The notes: generated from the letters alone by a model not told the origin. 64,000 bases of DNA from Capsicum annuum (GCF_002878395.1 NC_061118.1:129311170-129375169), one strand, 5' to 3'. Counted from the first letter of the stretch, positions 12,341 through 25,519 are shown. Program-made: numbers and translations.

Positions 12341-12599
12341 TGGGTTCAACATCGTCCCCAGTTGGGACAGAGAAGTTTCTATGCATATCAGATCACCAAG
12401 GCATGATCTGAAAACTAAACAAATAGGGATTAGGGAAGATTACAAGACTTAGGCTCCATGCTTTAAAATAGAACACAAGAAAGAGAAACATTCCTAAATG
12501 CCTTATAGCATTTCTCTTATGAGTATGGTGAGCTGTAAACCTTGAAAGAGACTCTATTAAACTTGGCTTTGTGGACTCCCAATTGACCATGAACCTTAA
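12341..12599 (-). other. E2 untranslated leader
   Basis: This is non-coding sequence between gag and PBS on the minus strand. It shares AAATGCCTTATAGCATTTCTC-type wording and the tagged phrase ACATTCCTAAATGCC with E4 (50740-50760) and, in reverse complement, with E1. An open frame at 12393-12620 has no family match and is incidental. Confidence 0.6.
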
Positions 12600-12613
12600 G
12601 CTTTGATACCAAC
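12600..12613 (-). other. E2 primer binding site
   Basis: On the minus strand GTTGGTATCAAAGC, one base inside the LTR end GGGTCATGTCA. It matches TGGTATCAGAGC (initiator Met tRNA) except one G to A change, so priming was by tRNA-iMet. Confidence 0.8.
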
Positions 12614-12614
12614 T

Positions 12615-13823
12615 TGACATGACCCAAACTATAACATTATCGCGATGGGCATCCCAAGTCTAACCTGAATCAAGGACCAACCCTGATACCCAACCCAACC
12701 TCCAAACACATACCCAAACTAGGATGAATTTTGAACATATAACAAGATATCGTATTTATAGATAAGTGAATTTAGTATATGTCTATTTCCTAAACCAACC
12801 CAACCAAGTTAATTCGTCCAATCACGAACCAAACAAAAATAATAACCCTGTTAGTCAATATATATTATCCAAAATAAAATAGAACGATCATAAATCAAAT
12901 ATAGTCCACCGATTTCAGCCTCATTACTAATGCCAATGCCAAGGCTGACACCATTATTGACACTGCCCATACATACCCATTATAGTCCTATAAAGCCTCT
13001 AATCGAAAGTAAAGCAATATTCAATCGAGATTTGCCACCGACCATAGCTAAGACCATAGTTTATAAAATAAACAAATTATGTAAGTGTATCCATGACATA
13101 AGATGGTGCCTTTCCAAATATGGAAGCATACCACTTCAATCAAACATAAGATGATTCTAAATTTGATAACTGAGTAAGAGGAGTAGAATAGTCAGTTTAT
13201 GCATCATGCAAGGATACAGATCCCGAAGATGGGTTAGTGGGTAAATGCCAGCATTCACTCAGTATAAGGATAAAATAATACCAATATTTAAAACCAAGTA
13301 AAAAATCATATGCATGCATAACCATAAATATTAATATATATATATATATATTCGTATCGGGAGAGGAAATCAAGTTTAGCTTTCCTTGAAACCATTATCT
13401 TGGTATGTGCATCTTAACCTTCCTCGAATGAACCATAGGCTAAATTGGTCCAGTGTTGCCCCTTGAATGGGCCTCGATGTATGTAGCCGCATGAACCAGA
13501 GACACCATAAGAGTAGGGGGATTCTTATGTACCCTTTGCTCTCCATGATACATATATATAAATGTAACTTAAGGGATTTTCGTTTACCCTGTAAGCATTA
13601 TATATATGATAGACATAAGCAATCCTCATATCAGTAGACATGAGTTTCAAGTCTCTATTCACTGGACTCATACCATAACGATTAGCTATTACACCCTGCC
13701 ATTATTACCCATTTAAAAATATTAGCATACAACCAAACCTCCAATTTTATTTATTATTAACCAAGGCTATCAGTAATGGTATCATCAAACCAACTATATC
13801 TTGAAAGCAATTACCTAATCCAT
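12615..13823 (-). repeat. E2 5' LTR, proximal piece
   Basis: This starts TGACATGACCC and follows the E2 3' LTR base by base with moderate divergence (ACCCAACCCAACCTCCAAACA, ATATAGTCCACC). It stops at 13823, where the first E3 LTR begins, and resumes at 24672. Confidence 0.8.
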
Positions 13824-15460
13824 TAATCTGAGGTAGATTTATGCACCTCAGTGTTGTTAATCAAAATTATTTAGCCTTGTTTTGAGGAAAACTTGTGTGC
13901 ATAATGTGTTAGGGATGATATAATTGAGAAGCTAAGTTTTTAGTTATTTGATTACAATGTTTAAGGTGTTTTCCAAACAATTTTGAACTTAAAAACTAAT
14001 GCTACAAGCTTACGCTAGGAATTGTTCTAGGTTATCTCGATGATTTTATTATGTGTAATGAGTTCCTAATTGTATTATTATGTAATTATGTGTGGAAAAA
14101 CTTATTTTGAATGTTAAATAATCAATTGAATTAAGACAATATTGAAAACACTAAGCTAAAGATTAATAAGATTAAACTATTTCTTAGCTTAAATTTCTAA
14201 ATCACCATTATGGATTGTGTCTTGTTTTGAGCTCTAATATGTGATGTTTAATGATATATTATTCTTGGTGAGTTGATTATGATGATATTTGAAAGATATA
14301 AAATCTTTAAAGTAAGTATAACAAACACAAAAACTCTTTGAATAGATCAATGAAAGCACGAGACAAGATTTGACAAAAAAATAGACATTTTAGATGTCCA
14401 TAGCCTGTAGCAGACCCAATCCATTGATGTAGGGTATGTGATACAGTAGTAAGCTTCTAAAGGGACCTATAATAGTGTTTATGTAATTATGGAACATCAA
14501 ATTCCATAGTTCCCTCTATGAGCTCCATGATGGGTACCTTAGGTAAAATTCGGCAGTTTTGTCCTCCTATAAAGAGGACACTTGAACTAGATGTTAGACA
14601 CGTTGGAGGACTTTGAAACTTAGAGAGGGGATGGAAAACAATTCAAATAGTTTTTTATTTCTTTACTTTGTATTATTTATGAATTTTATCATGTATTCAT
14701 TTATCTTTATTACGGCTATTTCTATGAGTGGCTAAAATCCCCCTTTCCAGGGTTACGGCCAAGAACATGATTTCTATTGCTTTGAATTGATTTGGTTTTT
14801 ATTGATTATCATATTTTTTTTATTTATAAATTTTATGAATATTTTTAGGATTAAATATCCATATAATACATCCATTGTTATCTTTGTGAGCTTAGGGGAG
14901 AGGGGCGACAACAAGACGATAGAATGTGGGGTAATATCGAGTAACGTTCTTATTCTTTATTTAAAACAAGGGATTTGAATTAGTGTTTAGTATAGGTATA
15001 TCCCTAGAATACTTGTTTTTTTCACTTTTAGGATGAGATCTTAATGTATCTAAATGGATTATTTCATCGCCGTACAAGGATATAGTTTCAATGTCCAGTT
15101 AGGTAAAAGATTAGAGGTCCGGAGACCATAATCGTACTATAAACCCTGTGAATAAAAAACTAAGATAAGTAATCTAACCAATGAAGTGTAATAGCTTAGT
15201 ATGACTATTCGCAGAGCTTTAACCCCATGTTCCGCTTTATTGATTGTCCAAGATCTTACTTTTCTGCATTGTTTACTTTAATTTTAATTTATAACTAAAA
15301 AATTCTTTTTGTTGCGTTTGAACTGATTAATCTCAATTTTTGAACTAGAATTGGATAATTTGTCAACACAACTCCCTGTGGGATGAATGATTGGCTTTTA
15401 AAGGGCCACTTTACTACTTGGTGAGACCACGTACACTTGCATGTGCGTTTTGGCACCACA
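13824..15460 (+). repeat. E3 LTR1
   Basis: It begins TAATCTGAGG and ends GGCACCACA, 1637 bp. Markers shared with LTR2 and LTR3: CTCAGTGTTGTT, ATTTAGCC, GATGATATAATTGAG, CCTATAAA-type leader, GACCACGTACACTTGCATGTG at the 3' end. No coding potential is recognised; the 63-codon frame at 14787 has no match. Confidence 0.85.
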
Positions 15461-15465
15461 TGTTT

Positions 15466-15489
15466 TTGGTGATGTTGTCGAGGACTTTA
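15466..15489 (+). other. E3 internal-1 primer binding site
   Basis: TTGGTGATGTTGTCGAGGAC follows the LTR. It is a decayed form of the TTGGCGCCGTTGCCGGGGAC start of Athila-like internal regions. The equivalents are TAGCATTGTTGTCAGAGAC after LTR2 and, in element E8, TAGCGCCATTGTCAGGGA. Confidence 0.6.
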
Positions 15490-15590
15490 ATTAGGCAACT
15501 ATTTTACCTTTAGCTTATCTATATTTAGTGGTACATAGTATAGTATTCTTATATTTTATTTTCTTATACTTTTTTATCAGTCTTCTCGAT

Positions 15591-16560
15591 ATGGCAGCCT
15601 GGAATGGATGGTTTTCTAGTTGTGATGATTGTTGTTATTTTTATGGGGGACCCCATCGAGAGGCTTTTTGTCCAAATTTTAATGGAAGTGCATGGATAGG
15701 ACCTTCACAATATGAGGTGGACACTATCTTATCTATGGAGCAGACATAAGTTTGTTTGAGGTTTGTGGCAATAGTGGTCATTCTGTAGCTATCTGTGGTG
15801 CTAATCCTAGGTTAGTGATGTTTATTGGTAATGCTCAAAGGCCATACTATAACAATGTCTACAATCAAAAGAGGTAGACTCAGCTACCAATTCAATCATG
15901 GAACAACCAGTAGTAGCAATTTCAGTAGCAACATCAAAACATACAATCCAATAACATAGAGGAGATATTAAAGAAGTTAATGGCCACCGAAGAATAATTG
16001 CCTATCGAACTTAAAAATTAGCAAATAATTCTGAAGCAGTTGGAGAATTAGTTGAGGCAGATACAGCAGGCACAAAATGCCAGGTCTCAAGGTGGTTTTC
16101 CAACTGACACTAATCCTCTTAAACAGATAATTGTAATCACTTTGAGAAATGGTAAGGAGATCAATGAAGAACCACCAAAGACAACTAGGAGGCAGATAGA
16201 GAGTTGACTCCCCAACCGATTGTAAACAAAGGTGTTATTCATTTATGAAAGTTTGAGTACTCAAAAGCTAAAGGTGTTGAAACAGTTAAGGATACACCAC
16301 CACTACTATCTCTATAGAGGTAAAGAAAAGCACAGAAGGATATTGTCTAATTAATTAAGAAAAAAAAAAGAATTTCATCTACTCAATAATCATCTTTCTC
16401 TTAAGACTGAAATTAAGAAGGTGAATAAGAACGAGTGTGTTATGGATGTTGTAAATTTTGAAGTGGGATTGGTTAAGCCTCATTCAAATCACTTTTCTAC
16501 ATTATGTTTAGATGATGACATATCTGTAGAATCATATAAAATAGTGGAAGAGTGTAAAGA
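15591..16560 (+). pseudogene. gag: E3 internal-1 gag C-terminal remnant
   Basis: This is a fragment of a retrotransposon gag. At 15591-15749 the open frame includes CDDCCYFYGGPHREAFCPNF, which resembles the CxxC..GGxHxxxxC knuckle of Athila-type gags. A second knuckle-like piece, GNSGHSVAICGANPRL, follows in another frame (about 15765-15810). Next come a Gln-rich stretch and LRNGKEINEEPPK (about 16143-16185), the family's (V)TLRSGKELxE motif. DDDISVESYKIVEECKDE lies near 16510-16565. The gag core that normally precedes these is missing, as the PBS sits only about 130 bp upstream. Many stops. Confidence 0.7.
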
Positions 16561-16766
16561 TGAGTAACAAGAATCCTATATTTTTAATTTTGTACTATAA
16601 AAGCGACACAAAAACATACCTTACTTTAAGGACGACTGGTTTACCATGTACCATCCATTACTCAGATCACTCATCTTTGTACCACCAGCCTATGAGTAGA
16701 GGAAATATATGGATGCGAGGTTGGGAAAAAATTTTTATCCTTAAGGTGGAGGAAAAGATTGATTTG

Positions 16767-18404
16767 GTCGTTTCGCGAAACTAAATCAAGCACTGGTTGG
16801 GAGGCAAACCAAGTTAAGGTATGTTTAATTTTTAGTATTTTAATTTTTAATTCACTAGTTATAATTTTTGTTGAGTCACAAGTTGATGGGAAATCTAAGT
16901 ACCAAAAAAACTCAGCTAAGAAGCAAAGTGAATACTAAGTATGGGTCCCAGGACCCTCTTTATTTATAAAGATGCTAGTAGTTAGTCCTAGAGGCCATAG
17001 AGAGTACTTTTTTCTCTACTTTTAAGTAAATTTTGGGGATAATAAAGATTTTCAATGTGGGGTAAGGAAATTCCAATTTTTAGGAGTAATTTTAAAAAAA
17101 TATTGTGTTAGGAATAAGTGGGATGTTCTTGTTGGCACTATATTTTACTGCATAATGCAAGTGTTTTGGTTGTGAAAGCATGTTGATTTTATGAATTACT
17201 ACTTTTGAGACTACTAGGCTCATGATTATGAATATTGAACTTGTTCGCTTAATGATTGAATTCATGTGATTATTTGTTTGAGAGTCTGTGAGGATCTTAC
17301 TTGAGTTTATCATGTTCCATGTATAACTGAGGTTTTTGTGTATTCCTTGGTGCATCTGATGTCTAGAACTTTCCTGGTGTGTATGCAGAATGAAATAAAT
17401 AGTATGGGTTTAGAAGAAACTATGGGCATTTCCTTGATATCCATGTTTACACCCTTTTTTGATCTACCATTATGCCTGATCCTACTTATCCCCATTGATC
17501 CTTTAGCTTATTTTCTATGGAAGCCTCATATGTAAAATATATCCCCTTCTTTGATTGACCTTAATTTTATCCAAAGCTCATAATTACTTTTGTTAAAATT
17601 TTATTGAATTAAAGGAGTTTGAAATTCAAGTAGGAGAAAGGTGAAATTAAAGACCCAAAGTAATAGTTATTAGTGTGTACAATTGATGTGTTGTTGTTGG
17701 GAAAGAAAAAAATTTGTGCTAAAAATTAAATTATGAATTAGTAGACAATCTCCTTCCTAAATTGTATATGAGTGAGCTTAATAAGATAGAAAAGATGTGT
17801 GTAGATAAAAGTGGTGAAATTTGTTGTTAGAGTTAAATTGAATGAAAAGTGTGATGTATTAAAGCGCTTAGGAAAGATAGATTCTTGGCCAAAAAAGTTC
17901 CTACCCATCCTTTAGCCTACATTACTACCCTTAAAGACCTATTTGATTCTAAGCTTCATCAGTCTGATATTAGTGGAGTACTACACTAAGTCAAGCCTTT
18001 GGTTCATCATGTCTACCTTGTGAATTCTATATGAGAGGGAGAGTAACTTGATTATTATATCTATTCAATGATAAATTGCATCTATGTGATTTTTCATAGG
18101 TAACTATCATGATTGTGAGGGCAGATGTTTAATGATTGTTTGATGATTTGTATAATATTTTTTATTGGAAATATGCATGAGTTTTCCAACTTTTTGAGTC
18201 AATTCTTCAAGTGAGGATTTTTGGAAGTAGTATTCTTGAACTTGTATTTGTGTATGTAACATTCTTAGTATAGAAACTTGAATTTTGTGTAGTCATTGTA
18301 GTACTAGATTGAGTCTCTTACTTGTAGTAGAAGTGTATAGTGTACTCATCTTATGATGCCTAAAGAGTTGTTTTAGGATGAACACGGCTTTAAGTGTAGG
18401 GTGG
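16767..18404 (+). other. E3 internal-1 3' non-coding region
   Basis: It starts with a signature AAATCAAGCACTGGTTGGG / AGGCAAACCAAG, which in Athila-like elements lies at the end of the coding region, and ends with a purine-rich tract AAGTGTAGGGTGG just before LTR2. About 1.6 kb, no coding potential seen. The same sequence, diverged, follows in internal-2 (21365-23014) and, on the minus strand, in R (28073-29880). Confidence 0.65.
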
Positions 18405-20058
18405 TTATCTGAGGTGAATTTAGGCTCCTCAGTGTTGTTATTCGAGCTTATTTAGCCTTGTTTTGAGTAGAACTTGTGTGCTTAACGTCTTAGTGATGAT
18501 ATAATTGAGAATATAAGTGTTTAAGTATTTTATAACAATCTTTAAGGTGTTTTCCAAACAAGTTTGTACTTAAATTGGTTAGAGTGAAAACAAGAAAGCT
18601 AGTGTTACTAGCTTGAGCTAGGTGTTGTGGTAGTTCATCTCAGTGATTCTAATGTGCATAATGAGTTCCTAATGGTATTATTGTATAATTAATATTGAAC
18701 TTGTTTTGAGTGAATAAGGTTCAATTGAATCAAGCCAAGTGTCAAAACACTAAGCTACAGATTATAGGATGAAACAAGTTCTTAGCTTAAGTTTCTAGTT
18801 CACCGTTACGGATTGTGTGTTGTTTTGAGCTCTAATTAGTGGTTTATAATGAAATATGATGCTTGGTTATCTTATTATGATGATATATTAATGATATATA
18901 AGTTGTAAATCCAGTGGAAACAATACAAAAGTTTTGGAATGTATCAACAAAACTATGTGACAAGATTGGATGTAAAACAGATACTTTGGATGTCCATGGC
19001 ACGTAGAAACCCAAGACATGGATATGGGTCACGTGCTACAAATAGAAAGCTTTATAAAGGACCAAGAACAAATTTTATCCTTGATTATGGGTCTTCAAAC
19101 ACCGTAGTTCCTGCTATAAGCTCCACGATGCACACCATTGGTTAATTTTGGTAGTTTTGTCGTTCAATAAATAGGACACTTGAACATGATGTTAGACACC
19201 TTGTACGACTTTGGAAATTTGATAGTCTATGGAAAACACTTCAAAGAGGGTTTTTATTTTTTTTAATTTAGATTAATTAGGGATTTTATTGTGTATTCAT
19301 TTATCTTGATTCTGATTATCTCCATAAGTTGCTAAAAGCCCCCTTTAAGGTGTTAGGGCCAAGAACATGATTACTATCATGTCTTTGAATCAATTTATTT
19401 TTGATTTCTTATGATATTTGGTTGTTTATTTATCCTTGTTATAACTTTTTTAAGGATTAGGTACCCTTAGAATGCATCCATTATCGTCTTTGTGAGCTCG
19501 GGAGAGGGAATAAGATGATAGAATATTGGGGTAAATATAGTAATGTTCTTATTCTTTTATAAAATGATGGATTTTAATTAGAGTCTAGGATAGGGATATA
19601 CCTAGAAGCCTTGTTTGGATTACTTCTAGAATGACATATTAATGCATCTAAATGGATTATTGCATCCTCGCTCAACGATGTAGTTGTAATGTCGAGATAG
19701 GTGGAAGCTTAGAGGTCGGGAGAGCATGATCGTACTATAAACCCCGTTAATTAACAATCAAGTTAAGTAATCTAACCAATGAAGCTCAATAGCTTAGTAT
19801 GAATGTTCTCACTTCTTTAACCCCATGTTTCTCTTTATTCATTGTCCAAGCTCTTACTTTTCTACATTGTTTACTTTAATTTGAATTTACAACTCAAAAA
19901 CTCTATTTGTTATGTTTGCACCGATTAATCTTAATAGTTAAACTATAATTGGATAAGCTGTCAACACAAGTCCCTTTGGGATAGATACTTTGCTTCTAAA
20001 TGGAAACTTTAGTACTTGGTGAGACCACGTACACTTGCATGTGCGCTTGGGCACAACA
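18405..20058 (+). repeat. E3 LTR2 (shared central LTR)
   Basis: It begins TTATCTGAGG right after a purine-rich tract and ends GGGCACAACA, followed by a PBS-like sequence. It is therefore bounded like a 3' LTR on its left and a 5' LTR on its right. Divergence from LTR1 and LTR3 looks similar. A CACGTG G-box occurs at 19030-19035 in the U3-like part. Confidence 0.85.
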
Positions 20059-21360
20059 AGTTTTTAGCATTGTTGTCAGAGACTTGTAAATAGGAAACTA
20101 TCTTATTTTTTAGTTTATATATATAGAGTTTTACCTAGATTAGTATTTTTTTTCTTTTATTTTCTTTTAATTTTTTCTCACACTTCTTGATTGGCAACCT
20201 GGGATTGATGATTTTCGAATGATGATGATTCCTATAGTTTTTTGGGGGGACCCCATTGAGTGGATTTTTTTCTTGATTTTATTAGAAGTTTATGGATGGG
20301 ACCTTCATAATATGAGGTTGATACTATCCTATCTGTCAAGCAGACCACTAGTTGGGGTGACGTTTATGGTAATTGTGGTTATTCTGTAGCTATGTGTGTT
20401 GCTAATCCCGAGTTACTGATGTTTGTGGCCAATGCTCAAAGTCCATATATGGGAACACCTATAGTAAAAATAGGAAAACTTAGCTACAAATTAAATCATT
20501 GATCTACCAGCAGAACTTTTAGTGGCAACAAAAAAACACGCAGGCAAGTAACATAGATGAGATGTTAAATAAGTTCATGGCCACCCAAGAATAGTTAGCT
20601 ATTGAACTTCTAAATCAAAAAATATTTGTGAAGCAGTTGTAGAATCAGTTGGGGAAGATACAGTAGGCTCAAAATGCTAGGTCTCATGGTGGTTTGCTAA
20701 GTGACACAGAGCGTCCTAAACAAGTAATGGAAAGTACTTTGAGGAATGGTAAAGAGCTCAATGAAGAACCTCCAAAGACAATTAAGGAGGCAGATACAGA
20801 GTTGACTCCCCAACCAGTTGCAGACAAAGTTGCTAAACATTTGAAGAAGTTTAATTACTCGAAAACTAAAGTTGTCAAACATATTAAGGTAATATGACAA
20901 CAACCATCTCCACAGAGGCAGAAAAAAGCATAGGAGGATACTACCCAATTTGTATTTATAAAACTAGAATTTTATCCATTCTACTATCATCTTTCTTTTG
21001 AGACTGAAATTAAGAAGGTGAATAAAAGTGAGTGTGTTGTGGGTGGTGCATATTTTGAAGTGGGATTGGATGGGCCTCATTCAAAGAACTTTTCTACATT
21101 ATGTTTAGATGATGACATAGCTGTAGAGTCATCTGAAGTAGTGGAAGAGTATAAAGATGAAGAATAAGAATCCTATATTCTTAATTTTGTACCAAAAAAG
21201 TAACACAAAAACATACATAACCTTAAGGCAAAGTGGTTTACCATGCACCATACATTACTTGGTTTACTCATCTTTGTACTACCACCCTATTATTGGAGAA
21301 AAAAATACAACTACAGGGTTGGGAGTGAAATTTATATACTCAAGTAGAGGAAAAAGATGA
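20059..21360 (+). pseudogene. gag: E3 internal-2 gag C-terminal remnant
   Basis: This is the second copy of the internal-1 coding fragment. The knuckle region (about 20215-20290) is degraded. GNCGYSVAMCVANPEL is recognisable near 20375. The best frame, 20694-20897, begins MLSDTERPKQVM and includes LRNGKELNEEPPK and then a Lys-rich tail, matching the gag-to-protease boundary of Athila-like elements (SDTExNPK..TLRSGK). A frame at 21157-21360 parallels the 16560-16784 frame of internal-1. No catalytic domain is present. Confidence 0.7.
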
Positions 21361-21364
21361 TTTA

Positions 21365-23014
21365 GTCGTGCCACAAATCTAAATCAGGCGCTACATGGGA
21401 GGCAACCCAAGCTAAAGTATGTTTTACTTTTAGTATTTTAGTTTCTAATTCACTAGTTATTATTTTTGATGAGTCACAGGTTGATGGGAAGTCTGAGTAT
21501 TTAAAAAACTAAGCTAAGGAGCATGGAAAAGATAATGTATTAGGTCCTAGGACCCTATTAATGTATAAATATGCTACTAGCTAAGCCTAGAGGCCTTAGG
21601 GAGTATTGCTATCTCTACTTTTAAGTACACTTTGGGGATAAAGTTGATTTGTAAGTGCGGGTTCGGGAAATTCCCATTTTAGGAGTAATTTTTTTAAAAA
21701 AAGTTATCTTAGAAATAAGTGGGATGTTCTTGTTGGCGCTATATTTGACATCATGATAAAAGTGTTTTGGTCATAAAAGCATGTTGATTTTATGAATTAC
21801 GACTTTTGAGACTCCTAAGCTCGTGATTATGAATCCTGTACTTATTGGCTTAATGATTTAATTCATGTAATTTTTTGGTTGAGGGAGTATTAGGATCCTA
21901 CTTAAGTTGAACATATGACATATGTGTGTGCATTTGTTGTGTATTCCTTCGGGCATGTGATGTCTAGAACTTGTCTGGTGTGTATGCAAAATGAAATAAC
22001 AGTGCGGGTTTAGCAGATGATATAGACGTTTCTTTGATAACCATGTTTATGCCTTTTTTTCTGACCTACCACTGTGCATAATCCTAGTTAGCCCCATTGA
22101 GACTTTAGCTTATTTTATTTGGCAACCTCAAATGTAGCATGTATCCCCTTCTTTGATTGATCTTAATTTAATCCAAAACTCTTAAGCTCATTAATTAAAA
22201 TTTAATTGTGTTAAGGAGTTTGAAATTCAAGTAGGATAAATGTAAAATAGAAGCCTCAAAAAAATAGTTATTGGTGTGTACAATAGATGTCTTGTGGTAG
22301 GGAGTGAAAGAAATTTGTTCTAAAAATTGAATTATGAATTAATAGACAATCTCCCGCCTATATTGTATGTGAGTGAGCTTAATGAGAGGGGGTAAAAAAA
22401 ATATGTGTGTAGATTAAAGTGATGAAATTGGTTGTTCGAGGTGAATTAATTGAAAAGTGTGACGTATTAAAGTGCTTAAGAAAGATAGTCACTATTCTTG
22501 GCCAAAATAATTCCTATCGTCCCTCAGAGTACATATAACCCTTAGAGAACTATTTGATCTTAAGGTTCATCATTTGATATTAGTGGAGTACTACACTAAA
22601 GGTAAGCCTATAGTTCATCTTGTGTACCTTGTGGATTCTTTATGAGAGCGAGCGCAATTTAATTGGTATACCTATTCTATGATAAATTGAATCTATGAGT
22701 GTTTTGTAAAACTCTCTTAATGATGAGGGAAAATGTTTAATAATAGTTGGATGATTTGTATGATGTGTTTTATTGGGAATTATGCATGATTTCTTCATAT
22801 TGGTGAGTCAATTCTTGAGACTTGGATGTTTTGAAGTAGTATTCTTGAACTGTCAATTATGTATGTAACATGCTTAGTTTAGAAACATACATTCTATCTA
22901 TTCATTGTAGTACTAGCTTGAGTGTCTTGCTTATAGTAGTAGTATACTGTCTACTGATCTTATTATGCTTAAAAAGTTGTTCGAGGACGTACAAGGATTT
23001 AAGTGTGGGGTGGT
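21365..23014 (+). other. E3 internal-2 3' non-coding region
   Basis: It opens with GTCGTGCCACAAATCTAAAT and GGGAGGCAACCCAAG, the end-of-coding signature shared with internal-1 and E8, and ends with the polypurine-like AAGTGTGGGGTGG before LTR3. No coding potential is recognised. It parallels 16767-18404 throughout. Confidence 0.65.
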
Positions 23015-24671
23015 GATCTGAAGTGAATTTATGCACCCCAGTGTTGTTATCCGAGCTTATTTAGCCTTTTAATTAGGAAAACTTCCGTGATTAATTTTTT
23101 ATTGATGATATAATTGAGCATACAAGTGTTTTAAGTATTTGATTACAATGTTTAAGTTCTTTTCAAAAAAATTTTGAACTTAAATTGGTAACTTAGAGTG
23201 AAAGCGAGAAAACTAGTGTTACTAGCTTTATCTAGGTGTTGTTCTAGTTGATATCAATGATTGTAATGTGCATAATGAGTTTCTAATGGTATTATTATGT
23301 AATTATGTGTGTAAATTGTTTTGAGTGTTCAAGGTTTAATTGAATGAAGCCAAGAGTTAAAAGATTAAGCTACAAAATAATAGGACGAAACTAGTTATTA
23401 GCTTAAGTTTCTAGTTCACCGTTATAGTTTGTCTGTTATTTTGAGCTCTAATTTGTGGTTTTTAATGCTATTTAATTCTTGCATAGTTTATTATGATGAT
23501 ATATTAATGATATAAAAGATTTAAATTAAGTGTAAACAACATAAAAAGGCTTTGAATGGATCAACGAAAGCACGGGACAAGATTTGACGTAAAACGGATA
23601 CTTTGGATGACCATGGCGCGTAGCTGATGCAATCCATAGACATAAGGCGAGTTATACATATAGAAACCTTCAAAAGGTACCAAATACAATGTGTATCTGT
23701 GATTAGGGTGCATCTCACACTGTAGTTCTAGCTATGAGATCTGCGACGCGCACCCAAGGTCAATTCCGACAATTTTGTCCTCCTATAAATAGGACATTTG
23801 AACTTGATGTTAGACACCTTGGGAGGCTTGAAACTTGGAGAGGGTCTGGAAAACACTTAAAATATGTTTTTTCTTAATTTTATTTAGATTATTTATGGAT
23901 TTTATCATTTAATCATTTATCTTGATTACGGTTATGTCCATGAGTGGCTAAAATCCCCCTTTTCCAGGGTTAGGCCTGCGAACATGATTACTATTGCTTT
24001 AAATTAATTTGGTTCTGATTTCTTATCATATTTGATTTTTTATTTATCCATTTTATAATGATTTTAAGTATTAGATACCCTTATAGTACATCCATTATCG
24101 TTTTTGTTAGCATGGAAGGTGAAATAAGATGATAGAACGTGGGGGTCAATAGGGTAATGTTTTTATTCTTTCATGAAATGGGATTTGAATTAGAATCTAG
24201 GATAGGGATATACCTAGAAGCCTTGTTTGGTTCAATTGTAGGATGACTTCTTCATGTATCAAAATGGATTATTGCATCCCCGCTCAATGATGTAATTATA
24301 ATGTCCAGTTAGGTAGAAGGTTAGTGGTCGGGAGACCATGATCGTACTATAAACCGTGTGAATCAATAATCAAGATAAGTAATCTAACCAATGAATTTCA
24401 TTAGCTTAATACGATTACTCGTAGTGCTTTAACCTCAGTTTTATCTTTATTGATTGTCCAAGCTCTTTCTTTTCTGCATTTTTTACATTAATTTCAATTT
24501 ACAACTCAAAAATTCTTTTTTTTAATGTTTCCACCAATTAATCTCAATAGTTGAACAAGAATTAGATAAGTTGTAAACACAAGTACCTGTGGGATCGATA
24601 CTTGGATTCTAAAGGGCCTATTTACTAATTGGTGATACCACGTTCACTTATATGTGCGCTTGGGAGAAACA
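23015..24671 (+). repeat. E3 LTR3
   Basis: It begins TGATCTGAAG, the least mutated start of the three, and ends GGGAGAAACA. E2 LTR sequence follows immediately (TCTTTAAGG, then GATTCCCATGTACCCATA, as at 6870-6900), so this is the outer 3' LTR of the array. Confidence 0.85.
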
Positions 24672-25519
24672 ACCTTCCTCTTTAAGGAAAGGATTCCCAT
24701 GTACCCATATATTACATTATTAAGTTGCTTGGGCGATTCCTATGTACCTCACAAGATGATCATTATTAAGGTTTCTTGGGGGATTCCCATGTATCCCAAA
24801 AGTGTATTAAATTAATCCATAACCATGACAGCCAAAATCTTACAATTTAACAATTATGACTACCTAAACAAGTTAGGGTTCCATTACCACCTTATACCGT
24901 GCAAAGTTTAAAGTAAAATTTCAACAATAAAGTAAAAATATTCGCATAGGCATTTTATTTAACATATTGAGGGCATACAATTTTAAAAACCATAACCAAG
25001 TACCAAATAACCATTCCATGCAACCACATGTTTAAAACAACATTAAACATGAAAACCATAATTGAAATTTGGGAAAACCATAAACAAACAATTTATAACA
25101 AAAACTACCAACATATATTCGAAACCCAAAGCCATACATAAAACATGCCTTTAGTTGGAAATAACAATAAGGTAGTAGTAACATGCCTTATGTTACAAAA
25201 ATATCGGAGAGAAACCAATCTTGTATGCCCTAAATTGACATTATTGAAGAAACACTAACCTTCCTTGACACAAGAGACTTGAGAGAATTTAAGAGAGTTT
25301 CTAAGTGTTTAAGATTAGAATAATAGGTAAATGATGTCCCAAGACTGATATAAGTTGTTGGGCCTTAAGAGGTTATGAGGGGAAATGTCCAGCTTGCCCC
25401 GACTTAAACTTTATAAAACTCCCGCAAAAGGGTACGACCACCTACCCCCCAAATTATACCCTAGGGTATGATTTCTACCTTTATCTTATACCCTAGAACT
25501 CCCCTTAGACCCCAACACT
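24672..25519 (-). repeat. E2 5' LTR, distal piece
   Basis: This continues the E2 LTR from where E3 interrupted it and matches 6870-7727 of the complete E2 LTR. It breaks off at CCCCAAC near 25516, about 315 bp short of the expected LTR tip, where forward E1 LTR sequence begins. Confidence 0.8.

Larger units (their letters stand above)
13824..24671 (+). mobile_element. E3: tandem three-LTR gag-only retrotransposon
   Basis: The layout is LTR1 13824-15460, internal-1 15461-18404, LTR2 18405-20058, internal-2 20059-23014, LTR3 23015-24671. All five parts are in the same orientation, and each LTR is 1637-1657 bp. Both internal regions have a PBS-like start and a polypurine-like end, and carry gag C-terminal fragments but no PR, RT or IN. 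E3 interrupts the E2 5' LTR, which resumes on its right; the flanking tccat and acctt are compatible with a decayed target duplication but are not convincing alone. Such arrays arise by unequal recombination between LTRs of two copies. The family is the same as R. Confidence 0.8.
5744..25519 (-). mobile_element. E2: Tekay-like Ty3/gypsy element inserted in E1
   Basis: E2 reads right to left: 5' LTR (12615-13823 plus 24672-25519, split by E3), PBS 12600-12613, gag, PR, RT, IN, polypurine tract, and 3' LTR 5744-8043. It lies within E1, directly after E1 gag. The outer end of its 5' LTR is missing about 315 bp, at the junction with the E1 3' LTR. The LTR family is the same broad family as E1 and E4 (TGAAACA-type start, GGGTCATGTCA end), but the U3 differs from that of E1, so it is a separate subfamily. 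Confidence 0.75.

Noticed and set aside
13819..13823. tccat with acctt at 24672-24676 as E3 target duplication
   Set aside because: Only three of five bases match; compatible with decay but not strong enough to annotate.
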